Source: Rhodospirillaceae bacterium (GTDB lineage: Bacteria > Pseudomonadota > Alphaproteobacteria > Rhodospirillales > Rhodospirillaceae). Taken from it: a stretch of 64,000 nt of DNA. Shown in pieces: positions 38,780 through 46,997 of this stretch. The stretch spans positions 38,841 through 102,840 of the forward strand of contig JAVJSV010000007.1 in assembly GCA_040219235.1 (NCBI GenBank), in the 5' to 3' direction. Each line of letters opens with the position of its first letter. Within the stretch, counting starts at the first letter, position 1. Under the pieces are notes generated by a model. That model worked only from the letters and a program-made list of their open reading frames with translations, had not been told where the DNA came from and ran no database searches. The translations under genes and the position numbers were made by a program.

Positions 38780-40276
38780 TTAAACCGGTAACGTCATGCC
38801 CAGCCATCGACCGAGTGCTAAAGCTGGGGTTAGCATCATGCCTGGGGCAAACACGGCTCCCAAAGTTGCACCACTGCCCAGAACTTCTCCTGCCGCATAA
38901 AGATTCGGTATTACGTCGCCCTGTTCATTGAGAACGCGCATCTCGTCATCAACCACAATGCCGACAGATGACGTTGCTGAACTGCCAAGATGGATGATGG
39001 CATAGTAGGGACCGCTCTCAATCTTGCGTGGCATGTATTCCCGACCTAATGAGTCAGTTCCGGAGGTTACACTCTCATTATAAGCGCTGACTGTTTTTAC
39101 TAAGCCAGCCGCATCTAAACCAGCTTTGACTGCCAACTCTTCCAGAGTGTCTGCCTTATGGAACATGAGGTGGCTATTAAAGTGCTCCATCATCTGTTCG
39201 CGGGTCCAGCGCGCCATACCAAGGGGGGCGGTCCGCAAGATTTGATCATCAAACACAATAGCGTATCGAAATTTGTCCTGTTTCACGAGCGCGGAGGCCC
39301 GCGTTTCCGCCATTGGCTCATCTTCTCTGATGAAACGCTCCCCGGAATTATTGACCCAAATTTCCCACGGAGGCCGTTGTAGCGGGTTGGTATCGAAGCG
39401 CGCATAAAATTTCGCAGGGAATGTGTCGCTCGTTAACACAGAACCTGTGCCAGCCCGATGAAGCTCCTTGCCACGTAAGGCAGCGCCGACTGACGTCGCG
39501 AGTTCCAGTCCTTTACCTTGGTTGCTCGGATAAGATCCAACAGCGTAGGCCGGCTGGCCAACTAAATCCTCAAATAACTCAGGGTTCATAGCATAGCCAC
39601 CGGTCGTGATGAGTACATGTCGCCCGCGATACGTATGCTCGCCGTCAGCTGATTGAGCTTTAACGCCCTCAACAGCGCCATTGTCTGTTGTCAGCAGGGC
39701 CGTCACTTCCGTGTTGAGTTGTGTCACGACCCGGCCACTGGCGAGCTCAGGCTCTAGTTCTTTAACCACAGCGGCCAATATGTCGCGCCCTTCATTTTCA
39801 CCCCAGATGTAGCGGGCCGTTCTATAGGTCGGACGTCCCGGATCAGAACCAGTGACGGGATGGTCGGGCAGGGGTGTCAGGCCATTATCAATCAGCCAGT
39901 TAATTGTATCTGGTGCGTTATCGGTGGTGCGGCGAACAACCTTAGGGTCAGCAAGCCCGCCGGTGATGCGCATCACATCTTCATAGTGAGCCTCTGGGCT
40001 ATCGATGATGCCTTTGGCCACTTGCGCGCGTGAGCCACCCGCACTCACTTGGCCATTGGCGAGGTGCAACGTTCCGCCAACAGACTCAGCTGCATCAATC
40101 AGTAATACTCTAGCCCCGCGACGAGATGCAAAAATAGCAGCGGGAAGGCCAGCCGTTCCGGCACCTACAATGATGTAATCCCAGCTCACAGATTCGTTCT
40201 TCTGAGCTAATACAGAGGAGGTGCCTGAGGCGACCGTGGCTGCTGCTGCCGTGCCGATAAAGGACCGTCTCTTCAT
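38780..40276 (-). CDS. Tat-exported FAD-dependent oxidoreductase (flavocytochrome-c/fumarate-reductase type)
   Basis: The N-terminus MKRRSFIGTAAAA is a twin-arginine signal. After it lie the FAD motif DYIIVGAGTAGLPAAIFASRRGA and, later, the FAD_binding_2 end GSGATLGAVFAPGMMLTPALALGRW. The family includes periplasmic fumarate, urocanate and ketosteroid reductases or dehydrogenases. The ATG at 40276 is chosen over an upstream TTG because it gives the signal peptide. It diverges from a tri-haem cytochrome c gene that could exchange electrons with it. The substrate is unknown. Confidence 0.82.
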   Translation of the reverse strand: MKRRSFIGTAAAATVASGTSSVLAQKNESVSWDYIIVGAGTAGLPAAIFASRRGARVLLIDAAESVGGTLHLANGQVSAGGSRAQVAKGIIDSPEAHYEDVMRITGGLADPKVVRRTTDNAPDTINWLIDNGLTPLPDHPVTGSDPGRPTYRTARYIWGENEGRDILAAVVKELEPELASGRVVTQLNTEVTALLTTDNGAVEGVKAQSADGEHTYRGRHVLITTGGYAMNPELFEDLVGQPAYAVGSYPSNQGKGLELATSVGAALRGKELHRAGTGSVLTSDTFPAKFYARFDTNPLQRPPWEIWVNNSGERFIREDEPMAETRASALVKQDKFRYAIVFDDQILRTAPLGMARWTREQMMEHFNSHLMFHKADTLEELAVKAGLDAAGLVKTVSAYNESVTSGTDSLGREYMPRKIESGPYYAIIHLGSSATSSVGIVVDDEMRVLNEQGDVIPNLYAAGEVLGSGATLGAVFAPGMMLTPALALGRWLGMTLPV

Positions 40277-40507
40277 AATAGCCTTCCATTTCTTAAATTC
40301 ACACCAGTCTGACCAAGATTCTGGCAAGACCTGCAATTCGTTAAATTTCGGTACGGATTATGGTGTCAGATAGCAAGAACGTCCAGGTTAATAGCGGCTA
40401 TGATTACATCTTGCTCACAGAACGACTTGTCTTGGCGCGAGGCTCTCTCTCGACTAGTATTACAATGAATTGATAGCAGTTTATGAGTCTGACTCTAGGA
40501 ATTACGC

Positions 40508-41800
40508 ATGAAAACGTTGAGTTTAGTTGGTACCGTTCTTGGATTTCTTATGATTGGTGGCGCACACGCGCAACCACAAAACGGTGACGTGTCTCGTGGC
40601 GAATACCTGGCGCGAGCCGCAAACTGTGTCGCCTGCCATTCTACGCCTGGCAGTGAAGCCTTTGCAGGCGGTTTGCGCATGGCCACACCCATCGGCGAAA
40701 TCTTTGTCACCAATATTACCCCTGATTCTGAAACAGGCATTGGCAATTACACTCTGGAAGACTTTGACGCTGCCGTTCGTTTAGGTGTTACGCCAGATGG
40801 GTACCGGTTATATCCGGCGATGCCATATCCGTCCTACGCCAAAATTTCCCCTGAAGATATCGAAGCCCTTTACGATTACTTCATGAATGAAGTGCCTGCG
40901 GTCCGCCAACCAAATACACCAAATGAAATTCCTTGGATTTTGAGTTTCAGATGGCCGCTGGCGATTTGGAACGTATTCTTCTTTGACGACGAGCACTATG
41001 TTGCGGATGCCAGCCAGAGTGAAGCCTGGAACCGTGGTGCCTATCTGGTGCAGGGCTTGGGCCATTGTGGGGCTTGTCACACTCCTCGCGGACTCGCCTG
41101 GAACGAAGTGGCGTTGAATGAAAAAGAGGATGGCTATCTTGCCGGTGCCTTTCTCGACAACTGGTATGCCTCTGATTTGACGCAGTCCAACCGGGCTGGT
41201 TTGGGCCGTTGGACCAAAGAAGATATTGCGACCTATATGAAAACAGGGCGCAATATGCATTCAACCGCCTTTGGCACCATGGATGAAGTGATCATCAACA
41301 GCACACAATACCTGAGCGATGAAGACCTTGATGGTATGGCGACGTATTTAGCCTCGTTAAGCCCCGCACATGATGATGGTGAATATGTCTATGATGAGTC
41401 AACGGTGGCTCTACTCAGAAGTCCAGAACGCAGGTCAACGCCAGGCGCAATGCTGTACATGCAAAACTGCGAATCCTGTCATGTCGATACGGGTAAGGGC
41501 TACCCGCCCTACCTGCCGCCGTTGGCCGGTAATCCGCCGGTGATGGATCCAGACCCAGCATCGCTGATCAACATTGTGTTGAATGGCTCCTCCCGATTGA
41601 TTGTCGACGGCACACCAGATGCCTACCGGATGCCCGGATACCGCACGTCTCTCAATGATCAGCAGATCGCTGATATTGTCTCGTTCATGCGGGAAGGCTG
41701 GGGAAACAATGCGTCTGCAGTCACTGCGGAGCAGGTGTCCACTTTAAGGGTGCTTACTGAGCCTGCCGTCGACCGCATGCCAGTGCTGAGAATGAAGTAG
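40508..41800 (+). CDS. Tri-haem cytochrome c (dehydrogenase cytochrome subunit type)
   Basis: A signal peptide (cleaved near AHAQ, residue 22) leads into a periplasmic protein with three CxxCH haem sites at about C40, C187 and C321. Layout and length (430) match the cytochrome subunit of membrane alcohol or gluconate dehydrogenases, which pass electrons to ubiquinone. No dehydrogenase large subunit of that type lies beside it; the nearest redox partner is the divergent Tat-exported FAD protein. The C-terminus lacks an obvious membrane anchor. Confidence 0.88.
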   Translation: MKTLSLVGTVLGFLMIGGAHAQPQNGDVSRGEYLARAANCVACHSTPGSEAFAGGLRMATPIGEIFVTNITPDSETGIGNYTLEDFDAAVRLGVTPDGYRLYPAMPYPSYAKISPEDIEALYDYFMNEVPAVRQPNTPNEIPWILSFRWPLAIWNVFFFDDEHYVADASQSEAWNRGAYLVQGLGHCGACHTPRGLAWNEVALNEKEDGYLAGAFLDNWYASDLTQSNRAGLGRWTKEDIATYMKTGRNMHSTAFGTMDEVIINSTQYLSDEDLDGMATYLASLSPAHDDGEYVYDESTVALLRSPERRSTPGAMLYMQNCESCHVDTGKGYPPYLPPLAGNPPVMDPDPASLINIVLNGSSRLIVDGTPDAYRMPGYRTSLNDQQIADIVSFMREGWGNNASAVTAEQVSTLRVLTEPAVDRMPVLRMK

Positions 41801-41842
41801 GATTTGTGAGCGCTGAGACCTTCGATTAGGGGGCGCTGCTGC

Positions 41843-42262
41843 TTACCAGGTGCCTTGATCTGGCATGGAGACCCAAGGCTCTTTTGGGGGCTGTGGGCCG
41901 CCTTTCTGCAGTAGCTCGAAGGATATGCCGTCAGGCGACTTGACGAAGGCCATAAACCCGTCTCTCGGGGGGAGGTTGAGGGTCAGCCCCTTATCCACCA
42001 GTTCCTGACAGGTTTTGTAAATATCTTCCACTTGATAGGCCACATGGCTGAAGCCCGCGTATTTCTCGCGGTCTTCTGCGTCGTGATAGTAAACCACTTC
42101 AATCTGGGCTTGATCATCTCCGGGCATAGCCAGGAAGATAATGTCACAAGGACGTTGATGTCCCTTAAAACGCCGCACTTCAACCATACCCATCTGGCCA
42201 CAGTAGAAATTGAGAGCTTCATCCAAATCCGGAACCCGGACGGCGGTGTGCAGGTATTTCAT
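41843..42262 (-). CDS. VOC family protein, glyoxalase I-like
   Basis: This 139-residue single-domain VOC (glyoxalase/bleomycin-resistance) protein starts MKYLHTAVRVPDLDEALNFY, a metal-ligand His environment, and ends with MAFVKSPDGISFELLQKGG, which carries the glutamate ligand of lactoylglutathione lyase. It could isomerise methylglyoxal-glutathione, but VOC proteins are diverse and the metal site alone does not prove it. A terminator palindrome lies upstream, so it is transcribed on its own. Confidence 0.8.
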   Translation of the reverse strand: MKYLHTAVRVPDLDEALNFYCGQMGMVEVRRFKGHQRPCDIIFLAMPGDDQAQIEVVYYHDAEDREKYAGFSHVAYQVEDIYKTCQELVDKGLTLNLPPRDGFMAFVKSPDGISFELLQKGGPQPPKEPWVSMPDQGTW

Positions 42263-42278
42263 GAGGAAGACAAAAAAT

Positions 42279-42315
42279 TAGCCAGCTACCCGGTTGAGCA
42301 GCTGGCTATTTTTTT
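42279..42315 (-). terminator. Intrinsic terminator of the TPR-protein gene
   Basis: TAGCCAGCT at 42279-42287 and AGCTGGCTA at 42300-42308 form a 9-bp perfect stem. Read leftward, it ends in AATTTTTTG just before the VOC gene, 3 bp after the TPR gene stop. A T tract on the other side also allows rightward use. Confidence 0.85.
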
Positions 42316-42317
42316 GA

Positions 42318-42845
42318 TTATTCGCCAAGATTTTCGCGGGGTGTTGGCGGAACCCAACTCATCTCGCCATCTTTGAAGCGCTCAATAGCAGCTTGCAAAA
42401 TGTCATGGGCTTCACAGCCACGGGGACAGATATTAGATAATTTCTCAAGGTTCGCCTGCGCGGCGGCTTGATCCCCCATCTTCAGGTACAACTCGCCTTG
42501 ATATTCCAAAGCCCCTTGATGTGTTGGGTCTGAGGCCAAGGCGGCATTGTAGGTTTCCATGGCTTCTTCATGACGCCCCATACTGCGCAGGCTGTAAGCT
42601 TTAAGGGTCAGCGCTTCAGCATTCTCCGGGTACCACTCAATAACTTCATAATCGAGATATGAAATGGCTTTTTGATACTCACCGGAATCAATCATTTCCT
42701 GAACTTCAGTGAAGTCCAGGTCGTCTTCCAGCGGAAAGTCTACGCCGGCAATGGCCCAGGCTTGACTGGTCAGTCCACCGACAACAGCCAGAGCAATGGC
42801 ACCGGTGCATGTTGCGGACACAAAATTCGTAAGTCTGCGAATCAT
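42318..42845 (-). CDS. Exported TPR protein
   Basis: The 175-residue protein has a signal peptide (hydrophobic to AWA, about residue 31) and two or three tetratricopeptide repeats (YQKAISYLDYEVIEWYPENAEALTLKAYSLRSMGRHEEAMETYNAAL). A conserved Cys pair (CPRGCEAH) lies near the C-terminus and could form a disulfide. It should act in the periplasm as a protein-protein scaffold. No partner is clear. Confidence 0.75.
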   Translation of the reverse strand: MIRRLTNFVSATCTGAIALAVVGGLTSQAWAIAGVDFPLEDDLDFTEVQEMIDSGEYQKAISYLDYEVIEWYPENAEALTLKAYSLRSMGRHEEAMETYNAALASDPTHQGALEYQGELYLKMGDQAAAQANLEKLSNICPRGCEAHDILQAAIERFKDGEMSWVPPTPRENLGE

Positions 42846-42996
42846 CTCACATTCCTTATTGAGTACGCCCGTCAGGAGACGGATTTAATAATACGGTACG
42901 AACCATTCGGGTCGCATTCTATTGAGTTTAGATAAGTACGTTTGTTGATCGACTCAAGTCTCCGACCAAACTATGCCTAATGCCGACAGCTTAATA

Positions 42997-43356
42997 CTAG
43001 CGGTTTTCGCGGGTGAAGGCGGCCGACACCGGCAAATCCCCTTCACGCAGCAGCGGTGAGTAGGTCAGATCGATAAAGCGATCACGGTCCTTCTGCCATT
43101 CCGCTTCTTGCTCGGCGGTGGGCATAAAGGTTTCGATCATTTCAGCGGTGACGCCTTTCTCGGCGAGCAGGGCTTCCACAACCTTCATCCGGCGGCGGTT
43201 GGACCATACTTCAGCGCCCAGGGCGATCAGGCTGGTCATCATGTTGTCGAGAACGGGATTGCCGAGGAATACGGCGCGTTCCACATCCGATGGAATGAAG
43301 TCCGACGCATAAGTCGGGCGATCTGTCTTGAGTTTACTCGTGGTTGTGTTGGCCAT
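42997..43356 (-). CDS. Conserved hypothetical protein
   Basis: This is a 119-residue soluble protein without signal peptide or membrane segment, not recognised. It is rich in helices (LDNMMTSLIALGAEVWSNRRRMKVVEALLAEKGVTAEMIETF), with the beginning and end rich in charged residues. It has good codon structure and a GAGAGGG RBS 9 bases before the start. It sits alone between the TPR gene and the OppA-like gene, so the context tells nothing about its job. Confidence 0.6.
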   Translation of the reverse strand: MANTTTSKLKTDRPTYASDFIPSDVERAVFLGNPVLDNMMTSLIALGAEVWSNRRRMKVVEALLAEKGVTAEMIETFMPTAEQEAEWQKDRDRFIDLTYSPLLREGDLPVSAAFTRENR

Positions 43357-43576
43357 TTTTCCCTCTCCTGATGCTGACTTTAGCTGAGTTCATACGCCAA
43401 AAGTGGCGGATTTATGTTTAAATATACTGCGGGGCGGGGTTGGGATGCAATTGAAGTTGTCCAATGGTCATTCTCTGGACCAAAGCGATCTGCTCTCCCT
43501 GGACCAGAGCGGCTCGTTTCCCCAATCCTGCGATTCAGATTTCTCTAACTATCTGATAAATAAAGAGAAAAAACCA

Positions 43577-45169
43577 TCAGTCCGAAAAAGAAAGCCATCG
43601 CGAAGGATAGACCCCTCGGGCATTGTCGACCCAACCTTCAACATTCGTCCTTACCAAACGCCGCCCGAAGTAGAAATAGAGGGGAATCATGGGGTGCTCG
43701 GCCAGGGCTTGTGTCTCTGCGTCATAGGTCAATCTGGCGCGTTCTTCGGGGTCGTTCGTGCGCCAGGCTTTCACAAACAGGTCATTGAAAACTTTGCTAT
43801 CATACTGAGTGAAGTTTCTTGAACTCAGATCAGACTGAATGAACTGCAGGAACGCGGTTGCGTCATAGTTACCGGCAACATGCAAATAGCGTGCGACATC
43901 AAAATTGTTGCTCATACGGTCGGCGGCGAGAATTTTACGTTCTGTATTGAGAAGCTCTGTTTCTACGCCAATTTGCCGCCACATGGCGGCGATTGCCGCC
44001 GCCTGCCGCGCCTGAAGGTCTTGCGTGTTGTATCGCACCGGCACCACCAGAGGATTGTCTGGCGTAAACCCTGCCTCCACTAGAAGACGCTTAGCTTCGG
44101 TGCGTCGTTCTTCTATAGTCCAAGCTGCAAAGTCAGCTTCTGGCTGGTTTGGGTAATAACGCACTGTCGCCGGGATGTAGCTATACGCAGGTATTTCACC
44201 GGTTCTAAGGACGCGATTAACCAGTGTGTCCCGGTCTATAGCCATTGAGAGCGCACGTCGTACACGCACATCATCAAACGGAGGCCGTTTTGTATTGAAC
44301 AGATAAAATTCTGTCGTCAGCCCCGGCGTAACCCGCAGCGTCTCGGGCATGGTTTCTTCAATAAAGCTGAGTTGGTTGGGTGGAAAAGAAACCAAAGCAT
44401 TCAACTCGCCGGACTGGAATCTGCGGAATCCGGTGTTCAAATCTTCGGATGGCACATGGTAAACCTCGTCCAGCATCACGTTTTCCGCATCGTAAAAGTT
44501 ATCGTTTTTGACCAGCTTCACATGAGATCCCGGCGACCATTCCGCCAATTTAAACGGGCCGTTGATCACCATGTTCTCCGGGCGGGTCCAGTTGTTGCCA
44601 TATTTTTCGACGACGTGCTTTGGAACAGGGCGCGCATCGATGGCAAGAACGTCTAAGAAGTAGGGCGCAGGATAGGCGAGCCGGATCATCAGCGTGTCTG
44701 AATCAATCACTTCAACGCCCAGTCGCTCAACAGGAAGTTCCCCTTTGCTGATGGCTTCGGCATTGACGATGGGCCGAAAATACTCGGCTGTCCGAGATGC
44801 CATTACGGGGTCAAGTTGACGATGAAAGGTGTAGAGAAAATCGTAGGCATCTATTGGTGTGCCGTCCGACCAAAGTAAGCCATCGCGCATGTTAAACGTG
44901 TAAGTTAGGCCATCCTCACTGATGCTCCAGGATTCGGCAGACCCAGGAATGGCATCATCATTCGCGGCGGTCGTTGCCAGTGGCAAAAACATGTCCGTCA
45001 TTATTGTAGACTCGAACGCACTGAGAATTTTATGTGGGTCGAGACTTTCAGGGTCTCCGGCACCACCACGGCGGAACGTGCGCAGGTCTTGTGCCGCGAC
45101 GGTTATCGAAAACAGGGCGGTGCAAAGGAGTAAAGATACACTGCGAAACATAACGTGATTAATTGTCAT
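43577..45169 (-). CDS. Orphan oligopeptide-type ABC transporter binding protein
   Basis: The 530-residue SBP family 5 (OppA/DppA) protein has a signal peptide (FRSVSLLLCTALFSITVAAQ) and the family motifs ESWSISEDGLTYTFNMRDGLLWSDGTP and DDVRVRRALSMAIDRDTLV. The frame is open from 45376, but ATG 45169 is chosen because AGGAAAAGAG precedes it and the upstream frame lies inside the next gene. No permease or ATPase genes lie near, so it works with a transporter elsewhere or as a scavenger. Confidence 0.86.
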   Translation of the reverse strand: MTINHVMFRSVSLLLCTALFSITVAAQDLRTFRRGGAGDPESLDPHKILSAFESTIMTDMFLPLATTAANDDAIPGSAESWSISEDGLTYTFNMRDGLLWSDGTPIDAYDFLYTFHRQLDPVMASRTAEYFRPIVNAEAISKGELPVERLGVEVIDSDTLMIRLAYPAPYFLDVLAIDARPVPKHVVEKYGNNWTRPENMVINGPFKLAEWSPGSHVKLVKNDNFYDAENVMLDEVYHVPSEDLNTGFRRFQSGELNALVSFPPNQLSFIEETMPETLRVTPGLTTEFYLFNTKRPPFDDVRVRRALSMAIDRDTLVNRVLRTGEIPAYSYIPATVRYYPNQPEADFAAWTIEERRTEAKRLLVEAGFTPDNPLVVPVRYNTQDLQARQAAAIAAMWRQIGVETELLNTERKILAADRMSNNFDVARYLHVAGNYDATAFLQFIQSDLSSRNFTQYDSKVFNDLFVKAWRTNDPEERARLTYDAETQALAEHPMIPLYFYFGRRLVRTNVEGWVDNARGVYPSRWLSFSD

Positions 45170-45197
45170 CTCTTTTCCTGCACTCCACAGTTTAGCG

Positions 45198-46586
45198 TTA
45201 CGGCGTATCGGGTGCCCTAAATTTGGTTGTGCCATCTGGTCCCGCACCGACACGAAAGGACTGGGTTGTGTCAGTGCCGAGGTTGTAGTGCTGCACACAT
45301 AATTCTCTAAAATCGCGCAGACGGTACCACGATGTGCAGATCGCATCACCCTTGATGACCCAAATGCCATCTTCATTCAGCCCTGTTTCCCAGGTCACGG
45401 TCGCGTTTCCGCCCGCTTTATAATGAATAGTGCCTTCCATCAGCCGATTAAAGCGCACCCATTCGCCAAATCGTCCCGGATTAAAAAACGCTTTCAGTTC
45501 GGCTTCTGTCATGGGTTTAGCCCCCGGCTCAAATAAGGTGATCAGTTGTCCTGATCCCCCAGGCGATTTGACCATGACCGCCCGAACTGCGCCGTAAGGT
45601 TCTAAGAACAGAATGTGTTGCGGCTGGGCGAGCGGAATACCTGCCGCGTCCAGGCGCTCCAAAACATGGTCCAGATCAGGCACAGGTATACGGAGTGTCG
45701 TGATGCCTAGATTGGGTGGCACTATCTGGGGCTCGAAATCAAAGCCGGTCGCTGTCATCCATTGCCGCGCGCCAAGAGATTGTTTGGTTTCAGCGGGAAA
45801 CATAATGTTCGCTTGCCGGTATCCTGCTCCCTCGGATGTGTTGTTAGGAAGTCCGTAATCGTTGGGGCCGATGGCGTCTGTCTGCGGGCGCTCTCGCAGA
45901 CCCAGGCCCCTAAACTCAAGGGCGTCCGCATAAAAACTGTACCATGCTTCCAGGTCGGACACGATTTGATAACCGGTTTCTATATGCGTGGCACCGTCGA
46001 ACTCTGGCCACCCGGACAGCGGTGGCGCCTGGCGTTCCTGAAACGAAATTACCAAATCATCTGGGCCGATCATGATCTGACTTTTGCCCCGAACGTCCTC
46101 TCCACGGGCGTAGGTGGATTGTACCCCAGGGGCTGTCCAGCCAATGGCGCGCAGTCCGGCTTCGGTGGCGTCTAAATCTTTCACCAAAAGGTTGAGATTG
46201 AACAGGCCGCCCGTATCCCACCAGCGGCCGCCCGGGCGCATCAGAACTTGCACCGGGACATCCAAATCCACCAATCGCACATACCCAAACTGTGACGCGG
46301 CATTACCAACCAACACTTCCCGGCCTGTTGTGCCAAATGGGAGGCCCCACAGGCGAATGACCGTCGGGTCAATTTGACCGTCGTGTTTTACGCTCCACTT
46401 AAAGACATCGGTGAAGGCTGGAAGAATCAGGTCGATGTCTGACACGCTCACAACAAACTCTTGCAGGCGAGATCCACTGACTTCTTGAAGCGCGTATGGA
46501 TCATCAGATGTGTCTTTAGCCTCAGCCGCTGAAAGCAAGGCAAACGAGAGTAAAGCCCCCATAATTCTGACAGATTGTTTTTTCAT
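45198..46586 (-). CDS. Exported double-VOC protein with C-terminal DUF995-like domain
   Basis: A signal peptide (MKKQSVRIMGALLSFALLSAAEAK) is followed by two or three glyoxalase-like VOC modules: DIDLILPAFTDVFKW, LDATEAGLRAIGW, and IPVPDLDHVLERLDAAGIPL. The last 100 residues (YKAGGNATVTWETGLNEDGIWVIKGDAICTSW) resemble DUF995-type domains with paired Cys. It is periplasmic, which is unusual for VOC proteins. The OppA-like gene starts 28 bp after its stop, so they may be one operon. The ligand is unknown. Confidence 0.7.
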   Translation of the reverse strand: MKKQSVRIMGALLSFALLSAAEAKDTSDDPYALQEVSGSRLQEFVVSVSDIDLILPAFTDVFKWSVKHDGQIDPTVIRLWGLPFGTTGREVLVGNAASQFGYVRLVDLDVPVQVLMRPGGRWWDTGGLFNLNLLVKDLDATEAGLRAIGWTAPGVQSTYARGEDVRGKSQIMIGPDDLVISFQERQAPPLSGWPEFDGATHIETGYQIVSDLEAWYSFYADALEFRGLGLRERPQTDAIGPNDYGLPNNTSEGAGYRQANIMFPAETKQSLGARQWMTATGFDFEPQIVPPNLGITTLRIPVPDLDHVLERLDAAGIPLAQPQHILFLEPYGAVRAVMVKSPGGSGQLITLFEPGAKPMTEAELKAFFNPGRFGEWVRFNRLMEGTIHYKAGGNATVTWETGLNEDGIWVIKGDAICTSWYRLRDFRELCVQHYNLGTDTTQSFRVGAGPDGTTKFRAPDTP

Positions 46587-46646
46587 CCTACCTTCCCCTA
46601 CACTCAGTCACAGTTGTGCAACTTTAACACTGTTAGCGTTGATCAA

Positions 46647-46991
46647 ATGAAGCCATTTCTGAGCACGCGTAAATCTGCAACAAGACTGTTATGTCCAATT
46701 TGGATGGTCTTTGGGCTGGCCGTTCCCGCCCAAGCCGCGCCCCTGATGGATGAAAATATCTGCCGGCTTGAAAATATGGGAAACACTAAATCTTCCATTG
46801 CCCTCAATGAGATCAGTGCCGCATGCAACTTTTTATCTCAGCAGGTGGCGAGTCTGATCGGCAATCACAAACAGAGGGTTTTTTCCGAGTGTGTATTGAA
46901 GTACTTGCCTGGCACCGAGGGTAATCTAAATGCCAACGAGTTGGTGCGCTCGTGCCGTCAGATGTCTTGGGATTCAAAACTGTTTCCCTAA
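46647..46991 (+). CDS. Small exported hypothetical protein
   Basis: This 114-residue protein has a hydrophobic export segment (LLCPIWMVFGLAVPAQAAP) and a mature part with four cysteines (ICRLEN, AACNFL, SECVLK, RSCRQM), suggesting two disulfides. It is not recognised. The frame opens upstream at 46575, but ATG 46647 gives the better signal sequence. It ends 7 bp before the convergent GGDEF gene. Confidence 0.5.
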   Translation: MKPFLSTRKSATRLLCPIWMVFGLAVPAQAAPLMDENICRLENMGNTKSSIALNEISAACNFLSQQVASLIGNHKQRVFSECVLKYLPGTEGNLNANELVRSCRQMSWDSKLFP

Positions 46992-46997
46992 AAAGCC

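Noticed and set aside
43403..43822. Rightward 139-residue frame overlapping the 3' end of the peptide-binding-protein gene
   Set aside because: More than half overlaps the real leftward gene, and the remainder shows no motif; treated as chance.
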